A DNA stretch of 20,563 bases from DATEMK01 sp039914625 (lineage in GTDB: Bacteria > Bacteroidota > Bacteroidia > AKYH767-A > OLB10): the NCBI GenBank assembly GCA_039914625.1, contig JBDSOU010000093.1, positions 1-20,563 of the forward strand. The letters run 5' to 3'. Below the pieces are notes generated by a model. It did not search any database, had not been told where the DNA came from, and saw nothing but the letters and a program-made list of their open reading frames with translations. The position numbers and the translations under genes are program-made. Shown here piece after piece: positions 1 to 6,710 of this stretch. How positions within the stretch are numbered: position 1 is the stretch's first letter; each line of letters begins with the position of its first letter.

Positions 1-779
1 CCGAAACCGCCAAAGCCGCCTCCGCCACCACCGCCTCCCCATCCGCTGCCACCGCTGAAACCTCCCCAGCTTCCGCGACCCGATCCCCGGGCTGCATTGA
101 GGAGCATCCATGCCGTCCAAAAGCTCATTCCGTTCATGGAGGCATAGCTTCTTGCCGAACGGAACTTGGAAAAGAGAACAAGAAAAGCAATTATTATAAT
201 GATTATGACGGGAAGAAAATTTGAACCGGGAACATTATTGCCAACATTATCGGCTGTGAATTCGCCTGAAGCAAGCTTGATCATGGTGTCGGTTGCTTTG
301 TCAAGACCGGCATAATAGTTACCCTGCTTGAATTCGGGTTTAATATCCTGTTCAACAATGCGTCTTGCTAAAGCATCGGGAATGGCACCTTCCAACCCGT
401 AACCGGTTGCGATCTGCACTTTATGATCGTCAACAGCTACAAGGATAAGCGCCCCGTTATTTTTTCCCTGGTTCCCGATTCCCCATTTTCTTCCAAGCTG
501 GTAAGAATAATCGGCCATGTCATATTCACCAATGGAATGAAGAAGAACGATTGCAATTTGTGTAGAAGTGGAGTCATTGAATGCAACTAATTTTTGTTCG
601 AGAGAAGAAATTTCACTTTCTGAAAGTTTTCCAGCCAAATCATTTACTAACCGGGGAGGGTTGGGTTTTTCAGGAAAATTTTGACTCCATAAAGCAAAAG
701 GAAAAATAAACAGCAATAAAAATAATTTCGCTTTGCGCGAAACTTTAAACTTTAAACCTGAGATTTTAAGCTTCTTCAT
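1..779 (-). CDS. TPM-domain membrane protein with Gly-rich tail (3' end cut by window)
   Basis: Partial gene: the reading frame is open from an ATG at 779 to the left edge (about 259 codons seen). An N-terminal signal peptide (hydrophobic core about residues 19-30, ending ALWSQ) leads into a TPM (TPM_phosphatase, YgcG/Psb32-type) domain at about 43-170, with the typical segments VNDLAGKLS, GNQGKNNGALILVAVDDHK and GYGLEGAIPDALA. One membrane helix follows (about 188-204, very Ile-rich), then a cytoplasmic tail turning into a Ser/Gly-rich, WGGGGGGGGFGGFG-like end, usual for this family. TPM domains are found as extracytoplasmic modules, some with acid phosphatase activity, but the role of the bacterial proteins is unclear. 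The ATG overlaps the stop of the upstream TPM gene (ATGA), suggesting translational coupling in a lemA-TPM-TPM operon. Oddity: the n-region of the signal peptide is unusually long and is encoded by a TTTAAAG tandem repeat. Confidence 0.9.
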   Translation of the reverse strand, partial: MKKLKISGLKFKVSRKAKLFLLLFIFPFALWSQNFPEKPNPPRLVNDLAGKLSESEISSLEQKLVAFNDSTSTQIAIVLLHSIGEYDMADYSYQLGRKWGIGNQGKNNGALILVAVDDHKVQIATGYGLEGAIPDALARRIVEQDIKPEFKQGNYYAGLDKATDTMIKLASGEFTADNVGNNVPGSNFLPVIIIIIIAFLVLFSKFRSARSYASMNGMSFWTAWMLLNAARGSGRGSWGGFSGGSGWGGGGGGGGFGGF

Positions 780-1219
780 TTCCCGTCACCAAATACTATT
801 TCGTCAGATAATTCATCGCGATCATCTGTTTGAAAAGGAAAATGATGGGACAATGCTTTACCCGCTTCATTAATTGCATGGATAATTCCTTCTGCAATAT
901 GCTGCTGCCTGAAATGTGCAGTCATTTCTTCTTTTATTTTATTCCAGAAATCATCCTTTACAATTTTGTGAATTCCCGCATCACCGATAATGGCAAATTT
1001 GTGATCGTCCACTGAAACATATATGAGCACACCGTTACGTTCTTTGGTTTGATCCATTTTTAACTTGTGGAAAAGATGGGCGGCACGGTCAAGAACGTCT
1101 GTATTGCAGGTATCTTCGACTACCAGACGGATTTCGCCTGAAGTTAATTTTTCCGCGTTTTTAATTGCGGCTCCTATTATATCCCGTTTTTCAGGAGTAA
1201 GAATTTTTTCCGCGTTCAT
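776..1219 (-). CDS. TPM-domain protein, short soluble form
   Basis: This encodes a 147-residue protein consisting almost only of a TPM domain (about residues 10-125), recognisable by IIGAAIKNAEKLTSGEIRLV, the conserved KERNGVLIYVSVDDHKFAI stretch and GDAGIHKIV. It has no signal peptide, membrane helix or Gly-rich tail, so it is probably cytoplasmic, or held at the membrane by partners, unlike the next gene. The acidic C-terminus (DELSDEIVFGD) is a feature I associate with Bacteroidota members of this group. The gene lies between lemA and the membrane TPM gene, and its TGA overlaps the next ATG by the ATGA arrangement. The 101-nt spacer to lemA has no clear promoter box but a long AT-rich hairpin. 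Function is unknown; a helper role with LemA and the membrane TPM protein is inferred from context only. Confidence 0.88.
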   Translation of the reverse strand: MNAEKILTPEKRDIIGAAIKNAEKLTSGEIRLVVEDTCNTDVLDRAAHLFHKLKMDQTKERNGVLIYVSVDDHKFAIIGDAGIHKIVKDDFWNKIKEEMTAHFRQQHIAEGIIHAINEAGKALSHHFPFQTDDRDELSDEIVFGDGK

Positions 1220-1243
1220 TTGAGTTAATGATTGATTAAGATA

Positions 1244-1295
1244 ATTAGTTGACTAAGTTATTGAAAGATTTTTCTAATTAACTTAATCAACTAAT
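1244..1295. repeat. AT-rich long inverted repeat between lemA and the TPM genes
   Basis: Arms at 1244-1260 and 1279-1295 (17 nt each, 18-nt loop) are complementary at 16 of 17 positions. The odd position is C/A on the plus strand but reads as a G-U wobble in RNA from the minus strand, the direction of the operon, so the folded transcript would be fully paired. A further TTGAGT (1219-1224) faces ACTCAA (about 1302-1307) outside the stem. It has no T-run and is probably not a strong terminator; it may be an mRNA processing or stability element, or a remnant of an intergenic repeat family. Confidence 0.6.
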
Positions 1296-1320
1296 TTAAC
1301 TACTCAACTTTAATGCAAAA

Positions 1321-1938
1321 TCAGAATTTAACAGTGGGAGCTTTTTCAGCACCTTTATCGGCTTCAAAGTAGGAACTTTCTTTAAAGCCATACATCCCTG
1401 CAAGAAGGTTTTGCGGAAACCGTTTTATGTATGTATTGAATGTAATGACCTTGTCATTAAAATCTCTTCGTGAAATATTAATCCTGTTTTCAGTGCCTTC
1501 TAATGATGACTGAAGCTCTTTAAAATTTTCAGTTGCTCTGAGTTGCGGATATTGCTCGACAACAATATTTATCATCCTTGAAACAGAACTTGCAAGCTGA
1601 TTTTGCGACTCCTGAAATTTTTGAATGTTTTCGGAAGAAAGTCCTTTTGCTCCGTCTTTGTCAACCTCGTCATGAATTTGCTTTGCAACCTGTGCTGCAC
1701 CTGCACGTGCTTCAATGACAGCAGTGAGCGTTGATTTTTCAAAATCAGCAGCCCCTTTAACTGTATTTACAAGATTAGGAATAAGGTCTAACCTGCGCTG
1801 ATAGGCTGCCTCCACGTTAGCCCATTCTTTCTTTACATCCTGGCTGTAGCCAACCATGTTATTATAAGAACCGACAAAAGTGCGGTAGAGAATAATAATT
1901 ATTACGACAACGATGCCAATGATGATCCACTTTTTCAT
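1321..1938 (-). CDS. lemA: LemA family protein
   Basis: The 205-residue product matches LemA in length and layout. It has a short N-terminal membrane anchor (residues about 4-20, Ile/Val-rich), then a long helical domain with hallmark segments: YNNMVGYSQDVKKEWANVEA, YQRRLDLIPNLVNTVKG, and the late RRDFNDKVITFNTYIKRFP followed by NLLAGMYGFKESSYFEA. LemA-fold proteins have an extracytoplasmic N-terminus or are tethered by one helix; their biochemical role is not established. Start at the ATG at 1938, about 27 nt below a good TAnnTTTG box, downstream of a strong terminator, so this gene probably opens a new transcription unit with the two TPM genes. LemA-TPM neighbourhoods recur in many bacteria (family knowledge). 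Confidence 0.95.
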   Translation of the reverse strand: MKKWIIIGIVVVIIIILYRTFVGSYNNMVGYSQDVKKEWANVEAAYQRRLDLIPNLVNTVKGAADFEKSTLTAVIEARAGAAQVAKQIHDEVDKDGAKGLSSENIQKFQESQNQLASSVSRMINIVVEQYPQLRATENFKELQSSLEGTENRINISRRDFNDKVITFNTYIKRFPQNLLAGMYGFKESSYFEADKGAEKAPTVKF

Positions 1939-1964
1939 AAGAATTTTTTTTAGATTTTGTTCTG

Positions 1965-1972
1965 CAAAAGTA
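1965..1972 (-). promoter_or_regulatory. Candidate lemA promoter, -7 box TACTTTTG
   Basis: Read on the minus strand, TACTTTTG fits the Bacteroidota -7 consensus TAnnTTTG exactly and ends about 26 nt before the lemA ATG. A TTTG lies 22 nt further upstream, slightly wider than the usual spacing to the -33 element, and falls inside the left arm of the preceding terminator hairpin. Confidence 0.5.
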
Positions 1973-1980
1973 ATACATAA

Positions 1981-2058
1981 AGCCCCTGAATTCCCAAAGG
2001 GGACTTTGAAAATTCACACTATTGTGAAGTGAACGTGCCCTTTTGGGATTCAGGGGCT
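1981..2058 (-). terminator. Strong hairpin terminator after the lpd-pabB-tilS cluster
   Basis: The arms 1981-2001 and 2038-2058 form about 20 base pairs (AGCCCCTGAAT with ATTCAGGGGCT, then CCCAAA with TTTGGG, then GGG with CCC) with one bulged base on each side. A nested smaller hairpin sits in the loop (TTCACA 2013-2018 with TGTGAA 2023-2028). On the minus strand it is followed by TTTATGTATT. The stop codon of the upstream gene (2050-2052) lies inside the stem. It could also stop transcription coming from the other side. Confidence 0.68.
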
Positions 2059-2538
2059 ATTAATTTGCGAACTGATAATTCGATGCATCTCATCTGCTTT
2101 TTGTGAGCCGATAAGGTAAACCAGCCCGTCCTTATCGGTAAGCCTGACAGCCTCTTTCCCCATAGTGTAAAAACGCACTACGCCTTTTATGTGCAGATTG
2201 TAAACCGGGTTGTTAAGGTGGTATTTACTGTAGGGAACCTGCTCCGCTTTCGTAATACTTCCCAGGTCAATTTTTACTTTGCGTGTGGTCCAGATTCCGT
2301 CAAGCACTATGCTTCCCGGATACACTTTAGTATGGATGTGCTTTACAAAAAGAAAAATGATGGACAAAACTAAAATAGAAACTCCGAGTACAAAAAACAA
2401 ATCACCGGATTGCTCACGGTTCTCAGTATAATAATAGGCAACAAAACAAAACAGGACAAGCACAAGATTTCTAACCAGTCCGAGCTTGTTGTATCCTAAA
2501 TATTGTTTCTCCTCAAAAAGGAGTTCCTGAGTATTCAT
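2050..2538 (-). CDS. Small membrane protein, PH-like, unknown function
   Basis: I do not recognise a named family for this 162-residue protein. Two adjacent membrane helices are visible (about residues 22-38 and 47-65) after a short cytoplasmic N-terminus. The remaining 95 residues alternate short hydrophobic beta strands (SIVLDGIWT, KVKIDLGSITKAEQV, YNLHIKGVVRFYTMG, GLVYLIGSQ) and end in a helix (ADEMHRIISSQI). This resembles the two-helix plus PH-like fold of many small bacterial membrane proteins, but that is fold inference only. Its ATG overlaps the tilS stop codon as ATGA, so it is probably translationally coupled to tilS. Its own stop is buried in a terminator hairpin, marking the end of the operon. 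Nothing in the sequence suggests a role in tRNA modification. Confidence 0.8.
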   Translation of the reverse strand: MNTQELLFEEKQYLGYNKLGLVRNLVLVLFCFVAYYYTENREQSGDLFFVLGVSILVLSIIFLFVKHIHTKVYPGSIVLDGIWTTRKVKIDLGSITKAEQVPYSKYHLNNPVYNLHIKGVVRFYTMGKEAVRLTDKDGLVYLIGSQKADEMHRIISSQINSP

Positions 2539-3884
2539 GTTTTTTCAAAAATTAACTGAAGACAATCAGCACTATCATCTCTTATTTTATAACGGTTATC
2601 TATTTGTTCACCGATTACCCAGACAATATCATTGGCCGAAGTAAGCAGCCAAATTTTTTCTTTTTCTGAAACTGCCATTTTTTTATCAATGAAATAATCG
2701 CTCAGCCGTTTTTTTCCTTTCATTCCTAACGGATAAAAATAATCACCTTTTGCCCATTTTCGAATCATGAGAGGAAATTGTATGATGCCTTCATCGAGGT
2801 ACGTTATGTTTTTATCTTTTGTATCACCGGAAAGAATTTTTTCTTTCAGATCGCTGGTCAGTGTAATTTTACGAATGTATAACTTGTTTTGCTTCCAGGA
2901 AACGGAATGCAAATCAGCCGTAATTTCAAATTCCTCTTCATCGGTTTGATTTTTTTCTGTTAAAATAAGATGTTCGCGGTCTTTAATTAACCTGTGCGAA
3001 TCAGATAAAAATCTTTTTCCCGGTTGTGCTTGGAGGCTATCGTAAATGTCTTTGGTGACTTCACTATTGAATCCAAAATCTTTTAGCAGTTCAAAAAGCA
3101 ATGAAGGTACGCCAGCATGTTTATTCAGCGATTGAATATTGATATAGATTTCGTTTCCTTTTTTTTCTAATAATTCTTCTTTTAATTTTATAATATATTC
3201 CCTGTAAAGAGATTCCACTTCGCTCATTTGCGAAATATGATTTTGAAAGGAAGATAGTATAGACGGATTGATGTTTTTCAGCTCTGGAATAATTTTCAAA
3301 CGGATTTTATTTCTCAGGTATTGATCCGACAGATTGGAAGAATCTTCACGCCAGGTTATTTTATTTTTTTTTGCATATTTAAGAATATCAGCACGTGAAG
3401 CAAAGAGCAACGGACGGAATAGTTTCCGGTTCTTTGACAAAATTCCATGATAACCAGCGATTCCTGTTCCGCGAATAAGATTCAATAAAACAGTTTCGGC
3501 TGAATCATCAGCATTGTGGGCGATGGCAATTAAATCATATTTATGTTCCGATACTATCTCATCAAAAAATTCATACCGGAGATCTCGTGCAGCCATTTGT
3601 ATGGAAATGTTTTTTTCTTTAGCAAATGTTTTGGTGTTAAAGTTTTTTGAATGAAACGAAATGTTTAGGGAAGCGGTTAATTTTTTTACAAATTTTTTAT
3701 CCGCATCGGATTCCCGCCCCCGTAGCTGAAAATTGCAATGAGCGATTCCGAATTTGATTTTTGATTCATGAAATAAATGAACCATTACCATGGAATCAAT
3801 ACCTCCGCTTACAGCAAGTAAAATTTTACCTGAGTCGGAAAAAAAATTCTGTTGCTGAATGTATTTTTTAAACTGCTCTAACAT
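2535..3884 (-). CDS. tilS: tRNA(Ile)-lysidine synthase TilS
   Basis: TilS uses ATP to attach lysine to C34 of the CAU-anticodon tRNA-Ile, switching its decoding from AUG to AUA and its charging from Met to Ile. The 449-residue product has the N-type ATP-pyrophosphatase PP-loop SGGIDSM (26-32), then HCNFQLRG (49-56) and AHNADDSAETVLLNLIRGTG (122-141), the TilS core signature. The C-terminal domain begins near 370 and shows RKWAKGDYFYPLGMKGKKRL and SDYF, typical of the tRNA-recognising TilS_C module. The length suits the long (E. coli-like) form. The ATG at 3884 lies inside pabB, giving a 17-nt overlap, and the TGA overlaps the next start. The gene is expected to be essential. There is no visible separate promoter; expression probably depends on lpd/pabB transcription. 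Confidence 0.96.
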   Translation of the reverse strand: MLEQFKKYIQQQNFFSDSGKILLAVSGGIDSMVMVHLFHESKIKFGIAHCNFQLRGRESDADKKFVKKLTASLNISFHSKNFNTKTFAKEKNISIQMAARDLRYEFFDEIVSEHKYDLIAIAHNADDSAETVLLNLIRGTGIAGYHGILSKNRKLFRPLLFASRADILKYAKKNKITWREDSSNLSDQYLRNKIRLKIIPELKNINPSILSSFQNHISQMSEVESLYREYIIKLKEELLEKKGNEIYINIQSLNKHAGVPSLLFELLKDFGFNSEVTKDIYDSLQAQPGKRFLSDSHRLIKDREHLILTEKNQTDEEEFEITADLHSVSWKQNKLYIRKITLTSDLKEKILSGDTKDKNITYLDEGIIQFPLMIRKWAKGDYFYPLGMKGKKRLSDYFIDKKMAVSEKEKIWLLTSANDIVWVIGEQIDNRYKIRDDSADCLQLIFEKT

Positions 3885-5205
3885 TCTTAGTTTCGCCTGA
3901 CAGCACTTGTATCATCGCACTTACTTTGAGCAGGCATTCGTTGTATTCATCTTCGGAATTAGCCTTAGCGGTGATAGCGCCTCCAACCATGACGGAAAGA
4001 TAGTGATTCACTGCATGATACAAAATGCTCCTTATAACTACATTAAAATCGAAATTTCCTTCGGGAGAAAAATAACCTACTGCACCCGAAAACAATCCGC
4101 GTTTAGCAGATTCAAATTTTTCAATCAGTTCCATTGCTTTTATTTTTGGCGCACCCGTCATAGAACCCATTGGGAAACATGCTTTGATTATGTCAACCGG
4201 ATGAATGTCTTTTTTTGCTGCACAGGAAATGGTTGAAATCATCTGGTGTACCTGGCTGAAAGAATAAATTCCGAACAGTTCATCAACCTTAACGCTTCCG
4301 CGTTCTGCAATTCGTGATAAATCGTTTCTAACCAAATCAACAATCATTACGTTTTCACTTCTTTCTTTTTCATCCTGTTGCAATTTATATTTCAAAAATA
4401 AATCTTCAGTTGAATTTTTCCCTCTTTGAATGGTTCCTTTGATAGGCTGAGAAATTATCCTGTTTCCCTGTTTCCGTAAAAAACGTTCAGGGCTTGAACT
4501 GAGAAGATAATGGTTGATCCATTTAAAATAACAAGAAAAGGGAGCCGGTGAAATTTCACAAAGTTTTTTAAAAACAAATAGGGGATTAATGTTGGCGTTT
4601 TCAGAATAAAATTCCTGGCAAAAATTTAATTCATAAATATCTCCGCGATGAATATGCTGTAAAATATTTTCAAACATTTCAGCATATTCTTTTTGGGAAA
4701 TTCGCGAAGAGAGTTTTACAAATGAATGTTGTGGACATCCGTCCGGCATTTCCAGCGATTGAATTTCATTAAAGATTTCTTCCGGTTTCCTTTTGCTTTT
4801 ATTACAAACACTTATCGAAAGTGCATTGTCATTCAAAGCAAAAACAAATTCAGGAATAAAAAATTTTATTTCAGGAAATTGAATTCCATCATAATTTTCG
4901 GATTTTAATTTTTCAATATCATTTTTTAAATCATACGTGAGATAGCCAAAAAGCCATTCCTTTTTGTTTATGCAAAATTGATCGTATAATTTTTTCAGTT
5001 CGTCAAAATAATTTTCACTGCTTTTTAATTCATGCAAACATCCGACTCCGGCAAGTAAATCATAACTTCCTTCACCACAGGCTTGGTCATTCCGGGAATA
5101 ATTCTGACTATCTAAAAAACAAACATGTGAAAACTGGTCAGCCCAATGTAAAAGTTTTGTTTTGAAAGAAAGAACATCAGCAACAAAATATTTATTGAAA
5201 TGCAT
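3868..5205 (-). CDS. pabB: Aminodeoxychorismate synthase component I (PabB)
   Basis: PabB converts chorismate plus ammonia to 4-amino-4-deoxychorismate, a precursor of p-aminobenzoate and folate. The 445-residue protein has a diverged N-terminal part (1-160) and a chorismate-binding domain (about 165-438). Diagnostic motifs are QPIKGTIQRG (253-262), DLVRNDLSRIAERG (290-303), FGIYSFSQVHQMIS and MGSMTGAPKIKAMELIE (346-362). The Lys in PIKGT (K256) marks PabB; anthranilate synthase TrpE has Ala there. The amidotransferase partner PabA and the lyase PabC are not in this window, and there is no fused glutaminase or PabC domain. Start at the ATG at 5205, 5 nt below the lpd stop; the 3' end overlaps tilS by 17 nt. 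An isochorismate synthase or TrpE identity is less likely because of the Lys. Confidence 0.93.
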   Translation of the reverse strand: MHFNKYFVADVLSFKTKLLHWADQFSHVCFLDSQNYSRNDQACGEGSYDLLAGVGCLHELKSSENYFDELKKLYDQFCINKKEWLFGYLTYDLKNDIEKLKSENYDGIQFPEIKFFIPEFVFALNDNALSISVCNKSKRKPEEIFNEIQSLEMPDGCPQHSFVKLSSRISQKEYAEMFENILQHIHRGDIYELNFCQEFYSENANINPLFVFKKLCEISPAPFSCYFKWINHYLLSSSPERFLRKQGNRIISQPIKGTIQRGKNSTEDLFLKYKLQQDEKERSENVMIVDLVRNDLSRIAERGSVKVDELFGIYSFSQVHQMISTISCAAKKDIHPVDIIKACFPMGSMTGAPKIKAMELIEKFESAKRGLFSGAVGYFSPEGNFDFNVVIRSILYHAVNHYLSVMVGGAITAKANSEDEYNECLLKVSAMIQVLSGETKNVRAV

Positions 5206-5210
5206 AAAAA

Positions 5211-6614
5211 TTAAATATGAATTGCCCTGTTAGCAGTAGCTGCCAGGCAAGCTTCTTTGAAAGCTTCCGTATAAGTAGGATGTGCATGACTCATCCGGGC
5301 TATATCTTCTGCAGCAGCGCGAAATTCCATTGCAACAACAGCTTCAGCAATCATATCAGCCGCACGGGGACCAATTATATGCACCCCGAGAATTTCATCA
5401 GTTGCAACATCAGCTAAAACTTTTACCAATCCATCGGTGTCCATACTTGCGCGAGCGCGCCCGCTTGCTTTAAACGGAAAACTGCCTGTTTTATATTTTA
5501 TATTTTTTATTTTCAATTCTTCTTCTGTGTAACCAACTGCTGCCACTTCGGGCCATGTGTAAACAACATTTGGAACAAGTAAATAATTTATATGAGGTTT
5601 TTGTCCGGTTAAAATCTCAGCAACAAAAACTCCTTCTTCTTCTGCTTTGTGTGCAAGCATGGCTCCGCGAATTATATCACCAATAGCATAAATGTTTTTT
5701 GCAGAAGTTTCTAAATTTTCATTTACAATTATTTTTCCTTTTTCGTCCAGTTTAACTCCTGCTTTATCTAAGCCTAATTTTTCAGTGTAAGGTTTTCTTC
5801 CTACCGCAACGAGACAATAATCTCCTTTGAATTCTTTGGTTTCTCCCTTTTGATTGTCTGCATTGACAGTAACTTCATTTCCTTTTACAGAAACAGTTTT
5901 AACTTTATGACTGAGAAAAAATTCCATTCCTTCTTTTGTTAAAACTTTTTGCAATTCTTTGCCCAAGGTTTTGTCCATTGCAGGAATGATAGAATCCATA
6001 AATTCAATCACAGAAACTTTTGAACCTAACCTTGCATAAACTGAACCTAATTCCAAACCAATTACTCCCCCGCCAATTATGATGATATGCTTTGGTATTT
6101 CATTTAAGACGAGCGCTTCAGTTGAAGTTATAATTCTTTTTTTATCAATTGTAATCCCGGGAAGTGTTGCAGGCTTTGATCCTGTTGCAATAATCGTTTT
6201 GTTCGATTGAATTTGTTCTTTACTGCCGTCCGGTTTTAAAACTTCAATAGTAGTTGAATTAATAAAAGATCCATAGCCATTGAAAACAGTGATTTTATTT
6301 TTCTTCATCAGAAAATTTAATCCATCACAATTTTGTTTTACCACATTGTTTTTGCGTTTGATCATTTGATCAAAGTTAACTTTTAAATTGCTGATATTTA
6401 TTCCATGATCTTTGAATTTATGAGCAGCATTGAAAAAATGTTCTGATGAATCAAGCAATGCCTTTGAAGGAATGCAACCTACATTCGTACATGTTCCCCC
6501 GAGAGTTGAATAGCGTTCTATAATTGCCGTTTTCATTCCTAACTGCGAACATCGGATAGCAGCAACATATCCTCCCGGACCTGAGCCGATCACTGTAATA
6601 TCAAATTTCTCCAT
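5211..6614 (-). CDS. lpdA: Dihydrolipoyl dehydrogenase (E3)
   Basis: E3 reoxidises dihydrolipoamide with NAD+ in pyruvate and 2-oxoglutarate dehydrogenase complexes and in glycine cleavage. The 467-residue flavoprotein is full length. It has the FAD site GSGPGG (10-15), the redox disulphide GGTCTNVGCIPSKALL (C42 and C47), the NAD site IIIGGGVIGLELGSVYARLG, the second FAD motif NIYAIGDI, and the C-terminal dimer-interface catalytic pair HAHPTYTEAF (H445 and E450). These separate E3 from glutathione or mercuric reductases. Start at the ATG at 6614, about 24 nt below a TACATTTG promoter box. It heads the tight lpd-pabB-tilS-PH-like cluster; no E1/E2 dehydrogenase genes are adjacent, so it is likely a shared E3. 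Confidence 0.97.
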   Translation of the reverse strand: MEKFDITVIGSGPGGYVAAIRCSQLGMKTAIIERYSTLGGTCTNVGCIPSKALLDSSEHFFNAAHKFKDHGINISNLKVNFDQMIKRKNNVVKQNCDGLNFLMKKNKITVFNGYGSFINSTTIEVLKPDGSKEQIQSNKTIIATGSKPATLPGITIDKKRIITSTEALVLNEIPKHIIIIGGGVIGLELGSVYARLGSKVSVIEFMDSIIPAMDKTLGKELQKVLTKEGMEFFLSHKVKTVSVKGNEVTVNADNQKGETKEFKGDYCLVAVGRKPYTEKLGLDKAGVKLDEKGKIIVNENLETSAKNIYAIGDIIRGAMLAHKAEEEGVFVAEILTGQKPHINYLLVPNVVYTWPEVAAVGYTEEELKIKNIKYKTGSFPFKASGRARASMDTDGLVKVLADVATDEILGVHIIGPRAADMIAEAVVAMEFRAAAEDIARMSHAHPTYTEAFKEACLAATANRAIHI

Positions 6615-6637
6615 TGCTTTTATATTAATTTCTTATG

Positions 6638-6645
6638 CAAATGTA
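6638..6645 (-). promoter_or_regulatory. Candidate lpd promoter, -7 box TACATTTG
   Basis: Minus-strand TACATTTG fits TAnnTTTG and ends about 23 nt before the lpd ATG, in the 96-nt divergent spacer with the 6711 gene. I see no good TTG at -33. It would drive the whole lpd-pabB-tilS-PH-like cluster. I found no matching box for the plus-strand gene. Confidence 0.45.
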
Positions 6646-6710
6646 TTATAAGCATGGATATGATTTAATGATTATTTTCACGGACTTGCTTATTCTTGTT
6701 CGTGAGAAAT

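Noticed and set aside
1..60. Apparent GC-rich triplet repeat at the left edge
   Set aside because: Explained as the Gly-rich tail of the TPM protein read on the minus strand, normal for the family.
3907..4236. Plus-strand open frame of 109 codons opposite pabB
   Set aside because: It lies wholly within the pabB chorismate-binding domain; composition (Phe/Cys/His-rich) is that of an antisense shadow.
6615..6710. Promoter for the plus-strand GT-C-like gene
   Set aside because: No TAnnTTTG match on the plus strand; TATTCTTG is a near miss only.
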